DNA of 64,000 bases, taken from contig BSYQ01000011.1 in the NCBI GenBank assembly GCA_030272585.1, forward strand, positions 1,488,001-1,552,000. Direction: 5' to 3'. This stretch comes from Bryopsis sp. KO-2023 (Eukaryota > Chlorophyta > Ulvophyceae > Bryopsidales > Bryopsidaceae). Positions 20,682 to 32,700 of the stretch are shown here, in pieces; position 1 is the stretch's first letter; each line of letters opens with the position of its first letter. The notes beneath the pieces were generated by a model. That model ran no database searches. It worked only from the letters and a program-made list of their open reading frames with translations, and had not been told where the DNA came from. The translations under genes were made by a program, and so were the position numbers.

Positions 20682-22616
20682 GGTAGCTGGTTGCAGGGCG
20701 TTGATAGTGTGACTGGAAATGGCTTTGTGTGGGCGAGAGAGTAAGTCTGCACCGACGTTATCACTGCCTGGAACAAAAGTAACGGTCGAGTGGGCTTCGT
20801 TATGAAAAAACCAACCCAATAGACGAGCCTCCCTGACGTCCGTTGTCGTGATCGCGCCTGCTTGTAACTTGGTGGCCAAAGCACAGTTGTCGGTTTTTAT
20901 GTCTGTGTGTGTGTCGCCACGCATTGCGCGTGTTTTTTTACAAGCCCAAATGAGCGCTTTGAGCTCGCCCAAATAGCTTGATGTTGGTAAAGCCATGACA
21001 GCGCTCCCCATGTCCACGACGTTGGTTTCGAAGTGCTGGGTGTTGGTCGGATGCATGAATAGCATGTACCCTGCGAACCCTGACGACCAATCGCTTTCGA
21101 GAGTGAAAGACTTAGGTGTGACGCCTGTAGTCAGCAGCTGTCGCTGGCGCTGCATGGTGGAGCGCACAATCCTGTGTGACTCGTCAGTGATAAGATTCCA
21201 GTCCACTCGTCCCCTTTCCAGTGCTGTGCGCAGATGCGCGCGCAGTGGTGCGAGCAGTACTTCAACATCTGGAATAGCCCGCCGACAGTATGATATAATC
21301 CCAATGATGCGTTGTAGATCTTTCACTGATTGTACTTTGCCGAGCTGCTCACACTTTTCCTCTAAATACGGCCCCAAATCCCAGCGTCCAGCTTTGATTC
21401 GGTAGCCGAGGAATGTGATTTCCTCGGTCAGCCATTCCACTTTGCTATTATTAACCTTCATGCCGTACTCATCCAGTCGGTCATAGACCTGCAGCACAGT
21501 TTCGAGCAGGGCCTGTCGACTTGAGGCGCCCACCAGTATGTCATCAGCGTACTGTATGCACTTGAGCCCCTTTAACACGTGGGCAGTACGCTCTGCAAAG
21601 AGTACTGACGACCACAGAAATCCTTGGGGTAAACGCGTCCAGATATATCTCCGAGGACCCCACGTGAATCCACAGAATTTGGATAGATCCTCGGAGATGG
21701 GTATTGAAAAGAAAGCATCTTTGAGGTCGATGCGACAGAAATAGGTCCAGGAGGGATCTATGTCATACATGGCACGCCAGGTGTCATTAGTTTCCGTGTT
21801 GGGAGGTGACCCTTGCCTGAAATAGGCGTTTAGCTTTCTGAAGTCGTTAGTCAGCCTGTACGTGTTATTTGGCTTACGTACAGGCAGCAGAGGATTTAAA
21901 TAGACAGAATCCGAGGGTGAGACTGACTGGATGTATCCCTTGTGTTCGTAATCATCCAGAAGTGCTTGTACAACTCGCCTGTCGGACACGGAGTCCATGC
22001 TGTACTGAGTTCTACTTCCAGTTTCCGTGGGTGTGACATGGGGTAGGTCTGTCAGTTCGACTTGAAGCTGCGCCATTCGTGGAATAATCGGGTGGTCGCT
22101 GAGGTCCCCGACGTTAGGAAAACGCTCGCACACTTCTCGCTGAATGGTTGTGGCATCGATCGTGGCTTCGGGATAGGCCATCAGCGTCGCCACCGCGTAT
22201 TCCTCTGGCGGCGACTCCAGTTTTCGTACTTGCCAGTCTGACAGTCCGGTCAGGTGCACCATTTGGGATCGGGGAGTAAAATGGAGTACCTCTGTGGTAC
22301 TATTGTACACTTCGACACGCAGGTGTCCTGCCGCAGTGGTACTGATTCCCGCAGTGATCCCCGTACGATGGATGGCAGAGGTGATGGTGACTCCCCCAAT
22401 GACTGAAATAGCGAATGGTAAATATAGAGTCTTCCAGGTGAGGGGAGGTACGAAATGTGACTTCCCTGCCAGGACAGTGAGTGTGTCTGGTGTCTTCGAG
22501 TGAACTCCTGGTCCTGATTCTAGTGGCCAGAGCTGATTCAGGGTTAGTGTGCCCCCTTTCGGGGGCGTTAGTAGTTTTTTGGAGGCGATTTCCTGACGAC
22601 TGTGCACCTCACACAT
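20682..22616 (-). CDS. pol: Reverse transcriptase-RNase H part of element A pol
   Basis: The frame is open for more than 640 codons up to the insertion point of B. RT motifs run in order: LTNDFRKLNAYF, the catalytic RIDLKDAFFSIPI, LPQGFLWSSVLF, and the palm CIQYADDILVGAS, then EITFLGYRI. RNase H follows with its acidic residues in LESDWSSGFAG, YLGELKALIWA, TDNCALATKL and GSDNVGADLLSRP. It copies element RNA to DNA and removes the RNA. The frame is -1 relative to gag-pro, and a frameshift signal lies in the overlap. The LPQG.L.SS and YADD features lean toward retrovirus-like RTs rather than the FLDD of element C, so A and C are distant. Confidence 0.88.
22551..22580 (-). promoter_or_regulatory. 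Programmed -1 ribosomal frameshift signal of element A
   Basis: On - the heptamer A AAA AAC (22580-22574) falls in the gag-pro frame as X XXY YYZ, just before the gag-pro stop. Seven bases later is an all-GC 6-bp stem with a GAAA tetraloop (22566-22551, GCCCCC/GAAA/GGGGGC). Slipping back one base moves reading into the RT frame. Slippery site, spacing and structure all match the -1 recoding used by many retroviruses and retrotransposons. Confidence 0.85.
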
Positions 22617-23914
22617 CTGCCTGTCTGGTTATTCATCAGTTCGCCAGATTGACAGTTGATTGTCAACCCCACCTGTTGTAAGCCTGGGTACCCCAGAATC
22701 ACCTGCCCAACATTAGCAGATATTTTGAACGGAATCTGGGCTGGTTGAGTCATAGGGCCGACAGACGTTTCCATAGTGACACTTCCTGCGATGGGGGATT
22801 TGGAGCCATTGAAACCAACAAGCGAGTCCTGCTGGGAGCACTTGTCATATGCGAATCCATATCGAATACAATCGGCCAGTGGAATTATGTTAGCTTCTGC
22901 ACCAGTGTCGATGAGGCATTTCGTGATAGTCACACCGTTCAGGGTAATAGGGGTGTGAAGGTGTGTCTGTTTTGGCGAAAGCACATCACCGTTGCCTACT
23001 GCCTGCACTTTCGGTTGGGATGTTCGCCAGTTGGAGGGTGTGTCTGCGTTCTGTGGACGAGCTGAATGGCAGTGTCTGGCGATGTGGCCGAATTTGCCGC
23101 ATTTGGTACACCGTTTGTCGTTGTCGGCTTGATTTCGTTTGAGTAAATCCGCCAGTGTTGCCTTCATTTCCTTGAACTCTTGATCCCTCGATGTATCCAA
23201 TCGAGGCTCCTGAAGTGTGATCTTGAGCACTCGCCAAATTTTGCTGCCCAGTACCATTGCCAAACGACAGAGGGGAATTCGCTCCACCAGCGTAAAGCCT
23301 TTTTTTAGAACGCCCAAAACGTGTTGAACGTAGAGATAGCAATAGGCGACAAGGTTCAGCAAACCGACAAACAGAAGCATACCCAGCGCCTGCGAAATCC
23401 AAATCGCACCATCCTGCGTGATCTCCTGTAGACGCTCCCAGACGTCATGTATGGTCGTCACTGGATCGACGAAAAAAGCGACGGTAGCTTGAAAAGCTTT
23501 CTCGAGCAGGTGAGAGCCTACGCCGACCACCATTCGCACGCAGCAAAAAACTGACGAACACCCTTCGATCACATAAATTTTTTCGCGGGGTCGTAGCCAG
23601 GCGAAAAATCCACTTTCCGTCGACCTTTGAATAGTTATCTCCTTCTTCGGTGTTTCTTCCAGAGGTGGCGTAGGCTTGGGTGGCCGGAGGTTGTTGTTCT
23701 TAGCAGCTGCTAGATCCGTCCACTCTGCCCGTAATAGTTCCACCTGTTTCTGTATTTTTTCGTGTTCTTTGGTGATCTCCTGGTGGTCACTCAGCTGCGC
23801 AACTACCTCCTTATCAGTAAGCGGTGTTGCTTCCAAAACAGTGAGTACCAGGAACGCGACCAGCGTCGTTACGTGCTTGTGCTTCATCAGAATCTTACGG
23901 AGCTCCGAAACCAT
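22568..23914 (-). CDS. gag: Gag-protease of element A
   Basis: The frame begins with an ATG formed at the LTR/PBS junction (23914-23912). An in-frame ATG inside the LTR (24010) is an alternative start. The first 30 residues hold a hydrophobic, signal-like segment (TTLVAFLVLTVLEA). A coiled coil and a Pro-rich linker follow, then a second strong hydrophobic segment (LGMLLFVGLLNLVAYCYLYV). A zinc knuckle CTKCGKFGHIARHC (C2C4H4C) is next, then an aspartic protease with LIDTGAEANIIP. It ends at 22568, overlapping the RT frame by about 49 nt. A Gag with two membrane-like segments is unusual, since most Gags use myristate or basic patches. Confidence 0.85.
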   Translation of the reverse strand: MVSELRKILMKHKHVTTLVAFLVLTVLEATPLTDKEVVAQLSDHQEITKEHEKIQKQVELLRAEWTDLAAAKNNNLRPPKPTPPLEETPKKEITIQRSTESGFFAWLRPREKIYVIEGCSSVFCCVRMVVGVGSHLLEKAFQATVAFFVDPVTTIHDVWERLQEITQDGAIWISQALGMLLFVGLLNLVAYCYLYVQHVLGVLKKGFTLVERIPLCRLAMVLGSKIWRVLKITLQEPRLDTSRDQEFKEMKATLADLLKRNQADNDKRCTKCGKFGHIARHCHSARPQNADTPSNWRTSQPKVQAVGNGDVLSPKQTHLHTPITLNGVTITKCLIDTGAEANIIPLADCIRYGFAYDKCSQQDSLVGFNGSKSPIAGSVTMETSVGPMTQPAQIPFKISANVGQVILGYPGLQQVGLTINCQSGELMNNQTGRCVRCTVVRKSPPKNY

Positions 23915-24249
23915 GTTGATAGAGTTGTAGTTGTGCTTGTAGATTGCCTCGTTCGCAGGGGGGACGCGAACGTGTTGTGTATGGGCGAGACCTGATCGGG
24001 GACTTTCCAACCCGATCCTTGTACTAAAGTCTTTACAAACACTCTATTCTTTCCTTCCCGAAGTTCCCTTTTATCCTAACTGTTCAGGCGAAACGCCACT
24101 TGCCAGAAAAACGCAGGTCTAGTTTCTGTCGTTAGACGAAACGCCACTTCTTTCGAAAATGACTCTAATCGTGTCGATCCTATAGACTAATGTCCCATAC
24201 CACCAATCTACACTCACAACTCCCCCTTTATCAACCTGGTTTAACAACA
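23914..24249 (-). repeat. 5' LTR of element A
   Basis: 336 bp, the same as 5713-6048 by eye. The outer target copy GAAGA follows at 24250-24254. It should carry the promoter for the - strand transcript. Confidence 0.93.
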
Positions 24250-24254
24250 GAAGA

Positions 24255-25113
24255 AATCAAATCAAATCTGAGCTGAGTACTTTCCTGCATGTACTCAGGA
24301 ATTTTTGCTCATTTGCATTCACATCCTCTTCGATTCCTATATATATATATATATATAGGAATCCCCTCCCACTTAAGCTAAAGCAATGGCCAATGCATTA
24401 TCTCACACTCCTGATTGGGGATCACGTAATTTTTTAACAAAATTACATAATTACATGCGAAGATGCCACCCGGCATCTATTCTTTAACACTGACTCAATA
24501 TCAGTGCTGTGATCCTCAATTTTGTTTCAACACCCATTGGGAACTCTTTTCCTTGTCTGAAGCTTGTGTCTCGGGGGCTGATTTGGGGTCTCAAGTTGGT
24601 CTGATTTTAACTTCAGCCAGTCAATTATCAACCCACCTGCCTATTTTTCTTTTCTTTTTTTTTTGTTGTTGCCACTTTCGCTGTGGACTGACTCTTGGTT
24701 GCTGATCTTTAAGCTCACCTTGAGTTTTGCTTGAAAAAAACATTATGCGTCGGATGAAAAAGGGTATGGAGGGAAGGGACAACTTACACTCATCCATCGC
24801 TCCAGGGGAAACTGTCTAAGACACAACTCCTTTCATACATTTTTTATCCAAACAGTAAGTCATTCTTTCATATTTCATTTGTCCAAGGGATGAATTCTGT
24901 GCCCCCTACATGACGGAAGCGTGAAATGTGAAGTTCTGGTGGAAGAAAAGTTGGTCCCGATCCGTTTCTGCTCAATATTCATGAAATCGTGAAACAAAAT
25001 AAAACGAAAGCTACGCGCGCGGAGGAAGCCCCCCCACGCCCGCTACCAGTCGACCTTTTTTTGATTGGATAAAGAAAAACCACAGACAGCAGAAGCAGAA
25101 CCTTCCGCAGAAA
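24255..25113. other. Intergenic DNA with a (TA)n palindrome
   Basis: I find no exon here. At about 24337-24363 lies the palindrome TTCCTATATA...TATATAGGAA, a (TA)n run with matching GC-containing ends, which could extrude as a cruciform. The last part is the 5' leader of the secreted-protein gene. Confidence 0.4.
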
Positions 25114-27006
25114 ATGAACCTGCTCTCTTTCGTCGTGCTGTATGCAAGCGTTTGCTTGCTGATTTCACCCGGTGAGTTAAAAACACACTCTTCCCTGACT
25201 TCGGCGCGCGTGGCCCTGAGTGCAAACGACGCATAACGGAGCGTCTGCAGGGGCCTTCGTATCAACTTTGGGGGAAAGCTGCATCGAAGCTGGAATTCCT
25301 CCCCACTGCCCTCCCTGGCGCGGCTCTTCGTTATTTTTATTATGCTCACACGAGTGACCTTGCAACCTTTGCTTGGGAAGAAGCGATGGTGGCTGGGGGG
25401 TCGTCATAGCTCCGTTTCTGTTAGCTTTTTCGTGGCACTGTGTTACACCCCGTTCAGCAGCGACACTGCAACGGGAAGGGTGGGCTTCTAACTTCAGGAT
25501 GCAAACTGCAAGGATATTTGCAGGCTGTGTTGATTGAGCTCAGGCAGTCCTGATGTTCAGGGGATGGATGCACAATGTGGAAAAGAATGTTGGGATCTTG
25601 GGATAGACCGAAAATAATAATTCTGTAGCCCTGACTGATTGTGATGCTCGTATGTCCAGGCACACAGGCAGAAGAATCAAGTGGCCGAGCTCTCCTCAGT
25701 GAGTAGTTTGTTTCAAAAAGAGAATTTACCAGTTCTGTACAATTCAAAGTCACAGAACATGTGGACACCATTGCGAGATTTTAATTGGACCAGGGATGGG
25801 CTGATTAGTTTATATCCTGAGAGGAAATCGGCGAGCAAAGCATGAAAAACAATTGACTCGAGAGCCCGTTTGCAAAGTGTCACGAGAATAACCTTACCAG
25901 GTCAAAATGAATGGATTCAGAAAACTGGGTTGCTTTCATCACGAATGCTTCCTTGCTGAACTGTGTTGGGTGCTTCACCTCCAGAGGAGAGAAAGTCCTG
26001 TAAGTTTTATAACGGGAGATTCATTGACCCCAAGTGCCCCGAGAGATTGGCTAATGAAAAATTGAAGCCACCTCGAGCACCAGAACCAGCAACACCGCCT
26101 CCAAGGGATCCAAGTCCCCCACCTCCACCTGCTCCTGGCGGAGTTGACTGTGAGTGCATATATACATCTATTCTTTACCATGACTGTGACCAGTAAGACT
26201 TTGATGCTCTCGTGAAAGTTGGAATAGGGGACATAGAGGGGTTTGTTTACCCCCAGCTGCTGTGAACAGATAATTTGTAGAGTGTGAGGAGGGGTTTTTG
26301 TTTGCAGTGGAAAAATGTGCCTTGGATGGAGAGCTCCAGGCCCCAATTGTGGCTGAGAAGGTCTGTGTGGAGCTTTTGAGTATTTGTGCGCCAGAGCCGG
26401 CTCTCAAAGCCACTGCCAAGATTGCTTCCCAACAAGAGGGTACGTCAAGAAAAGAACGCTTACGCTCTTTTCTTTTCTCCAGCAATTCCTTTTCCTTCAA
26501 CCCTGGTATCTTGAGAGTTGTGTGTATTAATCCATTTGTTTTGAAAAAAACATTCAAAGCAAATGCTCGTGTCCACAACTAGGTGGTGTCAAGTCTTGAG
26601 AGTTGCGTTTGTGTTGCTTCCGATTGCAGAGATTCTGAAGGAAATTCTGGAGAGGGCATGCCGACTGAAAGCCGTCGAAACTTGCAAGAGCAAGACCTTT
26701 GGTGCAGCCGAAAGAGTGGATCCGAAATGCCATAACATTCTGGTGAATGGGCCGAATGTGGAGGCCCTGGAGGATGACTTTCTGTGTGATTCGGTCATAG
26801 CTGCAAGCACCTTGTTCGCCCTCCAGGCAGACAGACTTTGCGAGGAAGCTTTTCCTGAAGAAGAAAAAAAAGAAGACGAAAAGAAAAAAGACGAAAAAAA
26901 AGAAGGTGAAAAAGTAAAAGACAAAAAAGAAGAAGGTGAAAAAGTAAAAGACGAAAAAAAAGAAGGTGAAAAAGTAGCAGAAGAAGAAGAAAAAACTGGT
27001 GCGTAA
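25114..27006 (+). CDS. Small secreted Cys-containing protein with Pro linker and Lys/Glu repeat tail, four exons
   Basis: Exons 25114-25171, 25985-26149, 26308-26439 and 26630-27006 splice with GT-AG and keep one frame of 243 codons plus stop. All three introns are phase 1. Exon 1 is a classical signal peptide (MNLLSFVVLYASVCLLISP). Exon 2 has CKFYNG and KCPERL, then a Pro-rich linker (PSPPPPPAPGG). Exons 3-4 are helical with spaced Cys (VDC, EKCALD, EKVCVELLSICAPE, RACRLKAVETCKS, DPKCH, DFLCDS, DRLCEE), which could form disulfides. The last 45 residues repeat EGEKVKDEKK-like units and are mostly charged. I recognise no family. It should enter the secretory pathway and be a cell-surface, wall or vacuolar protein. 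Confidence 0.7.
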
Positions 27007-29752
27007 GTTATATGTTCAAAGGACTTGGACTGGGGTTTCAGCATTACTGTGAGCCACTGGATGTGCTGCTTGTGTTGGCAGGGGTTTTGAGCATGGTTGG
27101 GGATTTTGGGTACGAGGTTTTTGGGGAAAAAAGCATATTAGTATTGCGACAACAGTCGCCTTGATGGCAGGAATGAGAGACATTTGAAATGAAATTAGAG
27201 TTTAATGTGTGTGCAGGAAGTGGGTTCTCGCAGCCACTCTCAAAGTAACTTCATTATGGTCACATCCGCTGAGGGTTGTGAATGGGATCTGTTAAGTATT
27301 GTAAAGGTCGATCTATTTGAAGGATATTTTTTTTTTTCCGCTCAATTTGTTCTGTTTGAGAATGCTCTCTTTAGTGGCCAAAAATCCTTGCAGTGGTGAA
27401 TTCGCTTGGGGGGGGGGGGAAGCTCCCAAGCAATCGATAACAAGAAAACAGCAAAAGGAGGCCATGAAGGGGGGAAAGAGACTTTTGTGGAGGGGGTTGG
27501 GGTGTTCTTGGTGGCACAGGTCTGCGGCCTGCGATCGACCTTCACTGTGTGAATAACGCTAATTTGCGTTAGTGTTATAACACACTTCTTCAGTGCTCAG
27601 GGGTGAACGGTTTTACAAAAATATAGACTTGTGTACACGGCTTTCTGCCCCCTTTTTTGCGTTCTCCCCTCGTGAAGACACGACACGCCCCCCCGCCCCC
27701 CCCCCCAAGAGACGACACTCCCAGAGGCTCCATAAAATCGAACGCTTGGCTAGGTCGTATTGCACAGAATACGAGCTCTTCCAACGACCTGCGATCCACC
27801 AACCTTCTCCACGCCTCGACTGTCTTGGCTCCCTACCGATCTGCAAAGCAAACTTTCATCCTTTGCACAGGCACCCTCCCCCACTCAATACAGGTCTCCT
27901 CCCATGCTTCTGTTAAGCAGATTTCCCCACCATGATGCCAGCCACAGGGTTGACGGAAAGAATACCCGTGTTTTCCTGCTAGCTAGCAGGCTATAGCCTG
28001 TTTTTTTTTTTTCCCTTTATTAGTGTTGAACATGCTGCCCCACTTATTCGAACCACAAACACAGCCACACCACCAGTTTGTGGCCCCCACACATACATGC
28101 AAAAATTTCCCAAGCCCAGACTCGGTTGCTCCCTTTGGCTTTGTTTCAACCTCTCCCACCTTCCCTGTTTTCCACTTGCTGGCTTTTGACGTTCATTAGC
28201 TTCCCCTCTTTATTTTTACATGTGACAATTAGGAAACCAACTAGAAAAGATACCAGCCAGCTCGGGGACTCCCTTCAACACACAAAAATTGGCTACGATC
28301 GACACGCAGCCACCCCCAGTCTTTTTCTCCCCCCCCCCCCATACACCTCTCTCCCTTTTCCAATCCTTTCCCTCCCTCTTAACAATCAATAAGTATGTAA
28401 AAGCACAGTTCTAACAAATATGGCCTCGTCCGTATGGACACCGGCTAAAACAACCCTAACGGTTACTTATTACTCCCAGCACTAGTTGCTATGATATCTA
28501 AAATATGAAGGGGATAGACTAAGAATCGGGGGCAACGTAAGCAAAAAGCAACCAACGCCACTCCCTGTGTGTGTGTTTGCTGGGTGGAGAGAGGGGGGGG
28601 GGGGGGAGGGGTGGGTTGGTTTTTTTTTTTTTTTTTTTTTGAAACCGGGGGGGGGGGGGAGATGAGGTTAGGGCTACCCAGCATGATACTAATACCTTTC
28701 AAAGTAATAATGCACTCCTTAACGCAGATAGAGATTTTTTTTTCCTCAAAACTTTCCCTCTCAAAATAAAACAGATATGGGGCTCTTGTTGGATCCCTCT
28801 GACTCTTAATTTGGACAAAAAAAAAAAAAAAACAGGTATGAAAAATAAAAAAGTACTACCGAAATTTTTTTTCCGGATGATGCGATTCGTAAGTGTCACT
28901 TTTTTTTTTCCCTTCCTTCTTTTCTTGGGCATAAAAGAAGTGCCAGCATTGTAGGATCCCTATTTCCACCAAATTATGAAAATAAATTTTCGACACAGGA
29001 AAAGTCATTTAGTCCCGTTTCCCCCTGAGGGGCTCTAGAGTCAACAGTTCTTGTTTTTCGACCTCCACTTTTTTTGTGTGTGCCGATTTTTGATTGTTTG
29101 TTCAGTAACTAATTCTCTGCATTTTTTTTTGTATAGCCAATTCCATAAATCTCCTCCTCTTCTTTTTTTTTCTCTCAGAGAGCGTTTTTACTTTTATGTA
29201 CAAGTATCTAAAAATATCGCCCTCTCACTCTTTTCTTTCTCACTCTTTTTGAGTCAACCGTTTCATCATCCAGTACCTGAATATTTGGCAACAGAAAAAA
29301 AAGAAAAATCCACAAAAATAAATTTCGCCAGTGCTTGACACTCGGGGGCAGTTTCCAATTAATAAGGTCCTTCTAAGGAAACTATATGTACATGCTGTCT
29401 TTCTTTGACTCTCTTTTTGGTTGACTGATTAATCATATTTTTCATGCTCCATCAACCAGAGTGTACTGCGAAAATGGGAGAAAAAAAAATCGGCAATATG
29501 CAAGCAATTGACATATCTAAAATTATTTAATTTTTTTCCTTTCTTTTTATTCTCTGGTTGCAATTCGAAACAATTTTCGCAAATAATGCATGGATGCGTA
29601 TATAAAATCGTGATTTTCTTGCCCATTTTTTTCTTGATTTTTTTGCTCTTTTTTTTTTTTTCTTTCTGTTCGTGCTTAGCTTCTTCCTCCCCCTTACTAG
29701 TTTGGTGTGTTGATGCACTGAATTCGCTTGACTAATTTTACATGGCAATTCT
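27007..29752. other. Intergenic DNA with long homopolymers; no gene resolved
   Basis: This 2.7-kb stretch contains poly-G (27410-27419, 28591-28606), poly-C (27687-27706) and poly-T (28620-28640) runs. Short frames occur on both strands without a domain. The last 500 bp is T-rich and is probably the 3' flank of the - strand Armadillo gene. I see no tRNA or rRNA. Confidence 0.45.
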
Positions 29753-32700
29753 TTAGCTGGCGCTTCTGTCTTTCAGACGAGTGAGAATGATGGCACGGTT
29801 TCGCTTGCAGACTATATTACCACCTCCCAGCCGAGTGAGCGCCCTGGTACCTCCACAGCGCCGAATTTCATCCAACCCATTGGTTGTACGAGACAAAGCC
29901 GCCAGGGTGCAGACAGCAAAGCCAGCACATGTGGGAGATGTTGACCTTTGGTCCTTCAACATGTCCAACAGAGCTTGCACGACTCCACATGACAAGATTT
30001 TCCCATGGAACTGCCTTCGGAGCGAGAGTCTGGCAAGGATTCGGCAAGCTTGCTCCCTGCCGAAAATGCATGTTTGGTTTCTTTACCCCAATCCCCAGCA
30101 TGTCACTCATAAACTGAAATTTTGACCCAATCCAGCTCACCATTCAATATGTTGCCGGATGGATAGATATATTTGGCAAAAAAGCACTCCTTGAATATTG
30201 TAGTTTATGATTGATTGATTGACTCCTTGAATATTTGGAATAACACAGTTTTCAGAGACCTGGGTTCGAATCTCAATGGCGACACGCCTCCTTGGGGAAT
30301 ATATCCTATCATCAGGACTTTCAGAGATTTTCTCATTGAGGCCAGGGGTCCCAATCAACAGCACCAGTCATCAAAAACAACAAGTCCAGAGTTTAAATCT
30401 GGAGAATGTTTGGAAACCATTCCCAATACTGACCTGCACAGCGAGTCCTCCTTTTTCACCATGTCAGACAGGACTGAGGCACCACTGGATTCGATAATCT
30501 GGAGATGGGCACTGGAGGCACACTTCCGGCTGCTGGCTATGTTGGCCACGGCGATCGTGGCTCGTTGTACAGATGCTAGGTCATCGGACACCATCAGCTC
30601 AACAAGCCATGGAATCGCTTCTGAATTTCACCGCAAGGATATGCGTGGTCAGAATACCACCTTGTACAGTTGGGGAACAGGGGCGCTATAAGGTGAGGAG
30701 AAACCATTCGGAAAAAAAAAAAAACAGAGGCTGAAAAACACTTCTCTTGTGTTGTTTAAAGTCCCTTTCCGAAGTTTTGCGTTTGCATTCTTTTAAACCA
30801 ATTTAAATTTTTTCGATAAAATCATTTCAATTTTTTACAATCAGTTTTAATTTTTCAATTTTTTCAGCTCCTGACACCGTACCGCTACCAGAACAACTCT
30901 GGTAATGTTTTTTCTTTTCTCTGTTTGCTAGCCTACTCACCCGACTTAGTCATTGCCCATTGGAGAGATTTCCTTCTCGACAGGTGTGCCAAAGCCAGTA
31001 CAGAATTTCGTCGACAAACAGCACTCTGCTCAGCGCAGCCCCTCACCAACAGCCAGATTCCTTTCTCCCAGGTTTTTGACCTTGTCCCTGAACTCCGAAC
31101 CAAGGCAGCTATATTCGCCAATGAACACATGAGATTCTCCTTGAATCTCTGATGTAAGAAATTTCGCGAAAGAATGGACAAGAACACTTGCACTGTCCCC
31201 TCCTTGGCAAGCATGATGCTGTGCTCTTCGTCTATGCTGAGAAATGCTATGGCCCTTACTGCTAGGTGGCTAGTGACTTTGCACCCCTGTGGTGAACAGA
31301 AACGAAAAAACTCACACCTGAGTGCTGTTTCAAGAAATTTCAAACTCGACGCAATGAGATTCACACTTTTTTTTGCTCCGTTTTGAACGTGATAGTGCAT
31401 GTGTTATCTTTTCGACATGTTCAGTGGCACCCACCGACATGGACAATTGCAGCAATGGCTTCACTGCCCCACAGTCGACGAGCTCTCCCCTGAGTCCTGG
31501 ATGCTTTGCCAATCCCGTCACTGCTCGAACTGTCTGAACCTTGGACCAAGAAGATGTGTTAAGCATGCCTACTAGTCCGATGATAGCCTGGGACCATGCC
31601 TTAGTCATCGTCCCTTGGAAAGAATCAGCAATATTGCCAATGCAACGTGCTGCTTGCTCCTGGAGGGCACTGTTGCTCGAAAACAACAGCACACAGAGCT
31701 TTTCCAGTCCACCATGGTACAAAATCGAATCAAGGTTGCCACTGTCTGTCAGAGCAATATTTGCTAGGGCGCGTGATGCATGAATTTGGCTTGATGGGTT
31801 GTCGTTTTCGTCCAGGAGGCTGACGAGTATGGGGATGCCGCCTACGCACCCATGAAAGATGTGATACAGTCAGCAAAAAAAATGTTGCCTCAGTGGTGAT
31901 AAAATGTCTGCAAAGATTCCACCCTCAAGTTCTGTTCAGATACATTGATATCACCTGCTCCGGCAATAGCACGGCTGGTTGTGGCATCAGTTGCCAACAC
32001 TGCCAGTTTTCGTACTGCTGCTCTGCGAGTTTCGCCCTGTCCTGTGACAATGTCCCACCTCCACACACTTGAAAACAATTCCTAATAAACAAATCAATGA
32101 AGCATCCGAGTGGGGAACACAAAATGAAGCACTGTGGTTGAGAGCCTACCCCTTGCAAGCATTGAAATGAGTCTCCGGATGCCGCTGCCAGCAACAGGTA
32201 ATTTAGTTTGAGAAGCATTTGTTAGGGTATGGAAATCCCCCTTGATAGCCTGCACTCTTTCCCAGAGTTCATCCACCTCCTTTTCTAAACTCTTCTGTGA
32301 TCTCCTCCTAAAAATGCCCAGTGCTCTGGTGCTTGTTCCCTGATTCACAGACACATCCAAGTGGAGAGGTCATTGATTGTCCATGCATCGATGCATATCT
32401 CATTCAATGCTCTGGCGATTTGGAGGAGGGGTTGGGTGCGTTTGATGTTCGCCAAGGAAAACTACTGTAACGCCTACCTCGTGCAGCACTTCCTGTAAGC
32501 GAGAGAGCAAGCTCACACACTGGCCAACCACGTCTTGACTGGACGAGTGCTGTCCGTGAAGTGAGTTAACGACCGCAGTTGCATACTTCATGAGGCGCTG
32601 GAGGTTGGCGCTAGGATTGCGCACCCTCAAATACATAGCGAAACTTCTATGCAGGAGCTGGTTGACGTCTTGCGGGCCGAACTCCTTCATCGTCCTTCGT

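Larger units (their letters stand above)
5713..24249 (-). mobile_element. LTR retrotransposon A (gag-pro-RT-RH-IN), split by element B
   Basis: Two 336-bp LTRs (5713-6048 and 23914-24249) read the same by eye. They are flanked by the direct repeat GAAGA at 5708-5712 and 24250-24254. The LTR begins TG and ends CA. The element reads on -. A primer-binding site TGGTTTCGGAGC (23902-23913) abuts the 5' LTR, and a purine tract lies next to the 3' LTR (about 6049-6062). Coding order is gag-protease, reverse transcriptase-RNase H, then integrase, which follows the order of Ty3/gypsy and retroviral pol. Element B is inserted between RNase H and integrase, with its own target duplication. Without B the element would measure about 5.8 kb. 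Apart from that one insertion it looks whole. The identical LTRs imply a very young insertion. The lineage within Ty3/retrovirus-like elements is unclear; the RT carries YADD. Confidence 0.9.

Noticed and set aside
27593-27996. Pro-rich + frames near the C-run
   Set aside because: Three frames are open at once because of C-runs; no start context or domain.
30241-30290. B-box-like GGTTCGAATCT as a tRNA gene
   Set aside because: No acceptor, D or anticodon stem can be folded around it; it lies in an intron of the - strand Armadillo gene.
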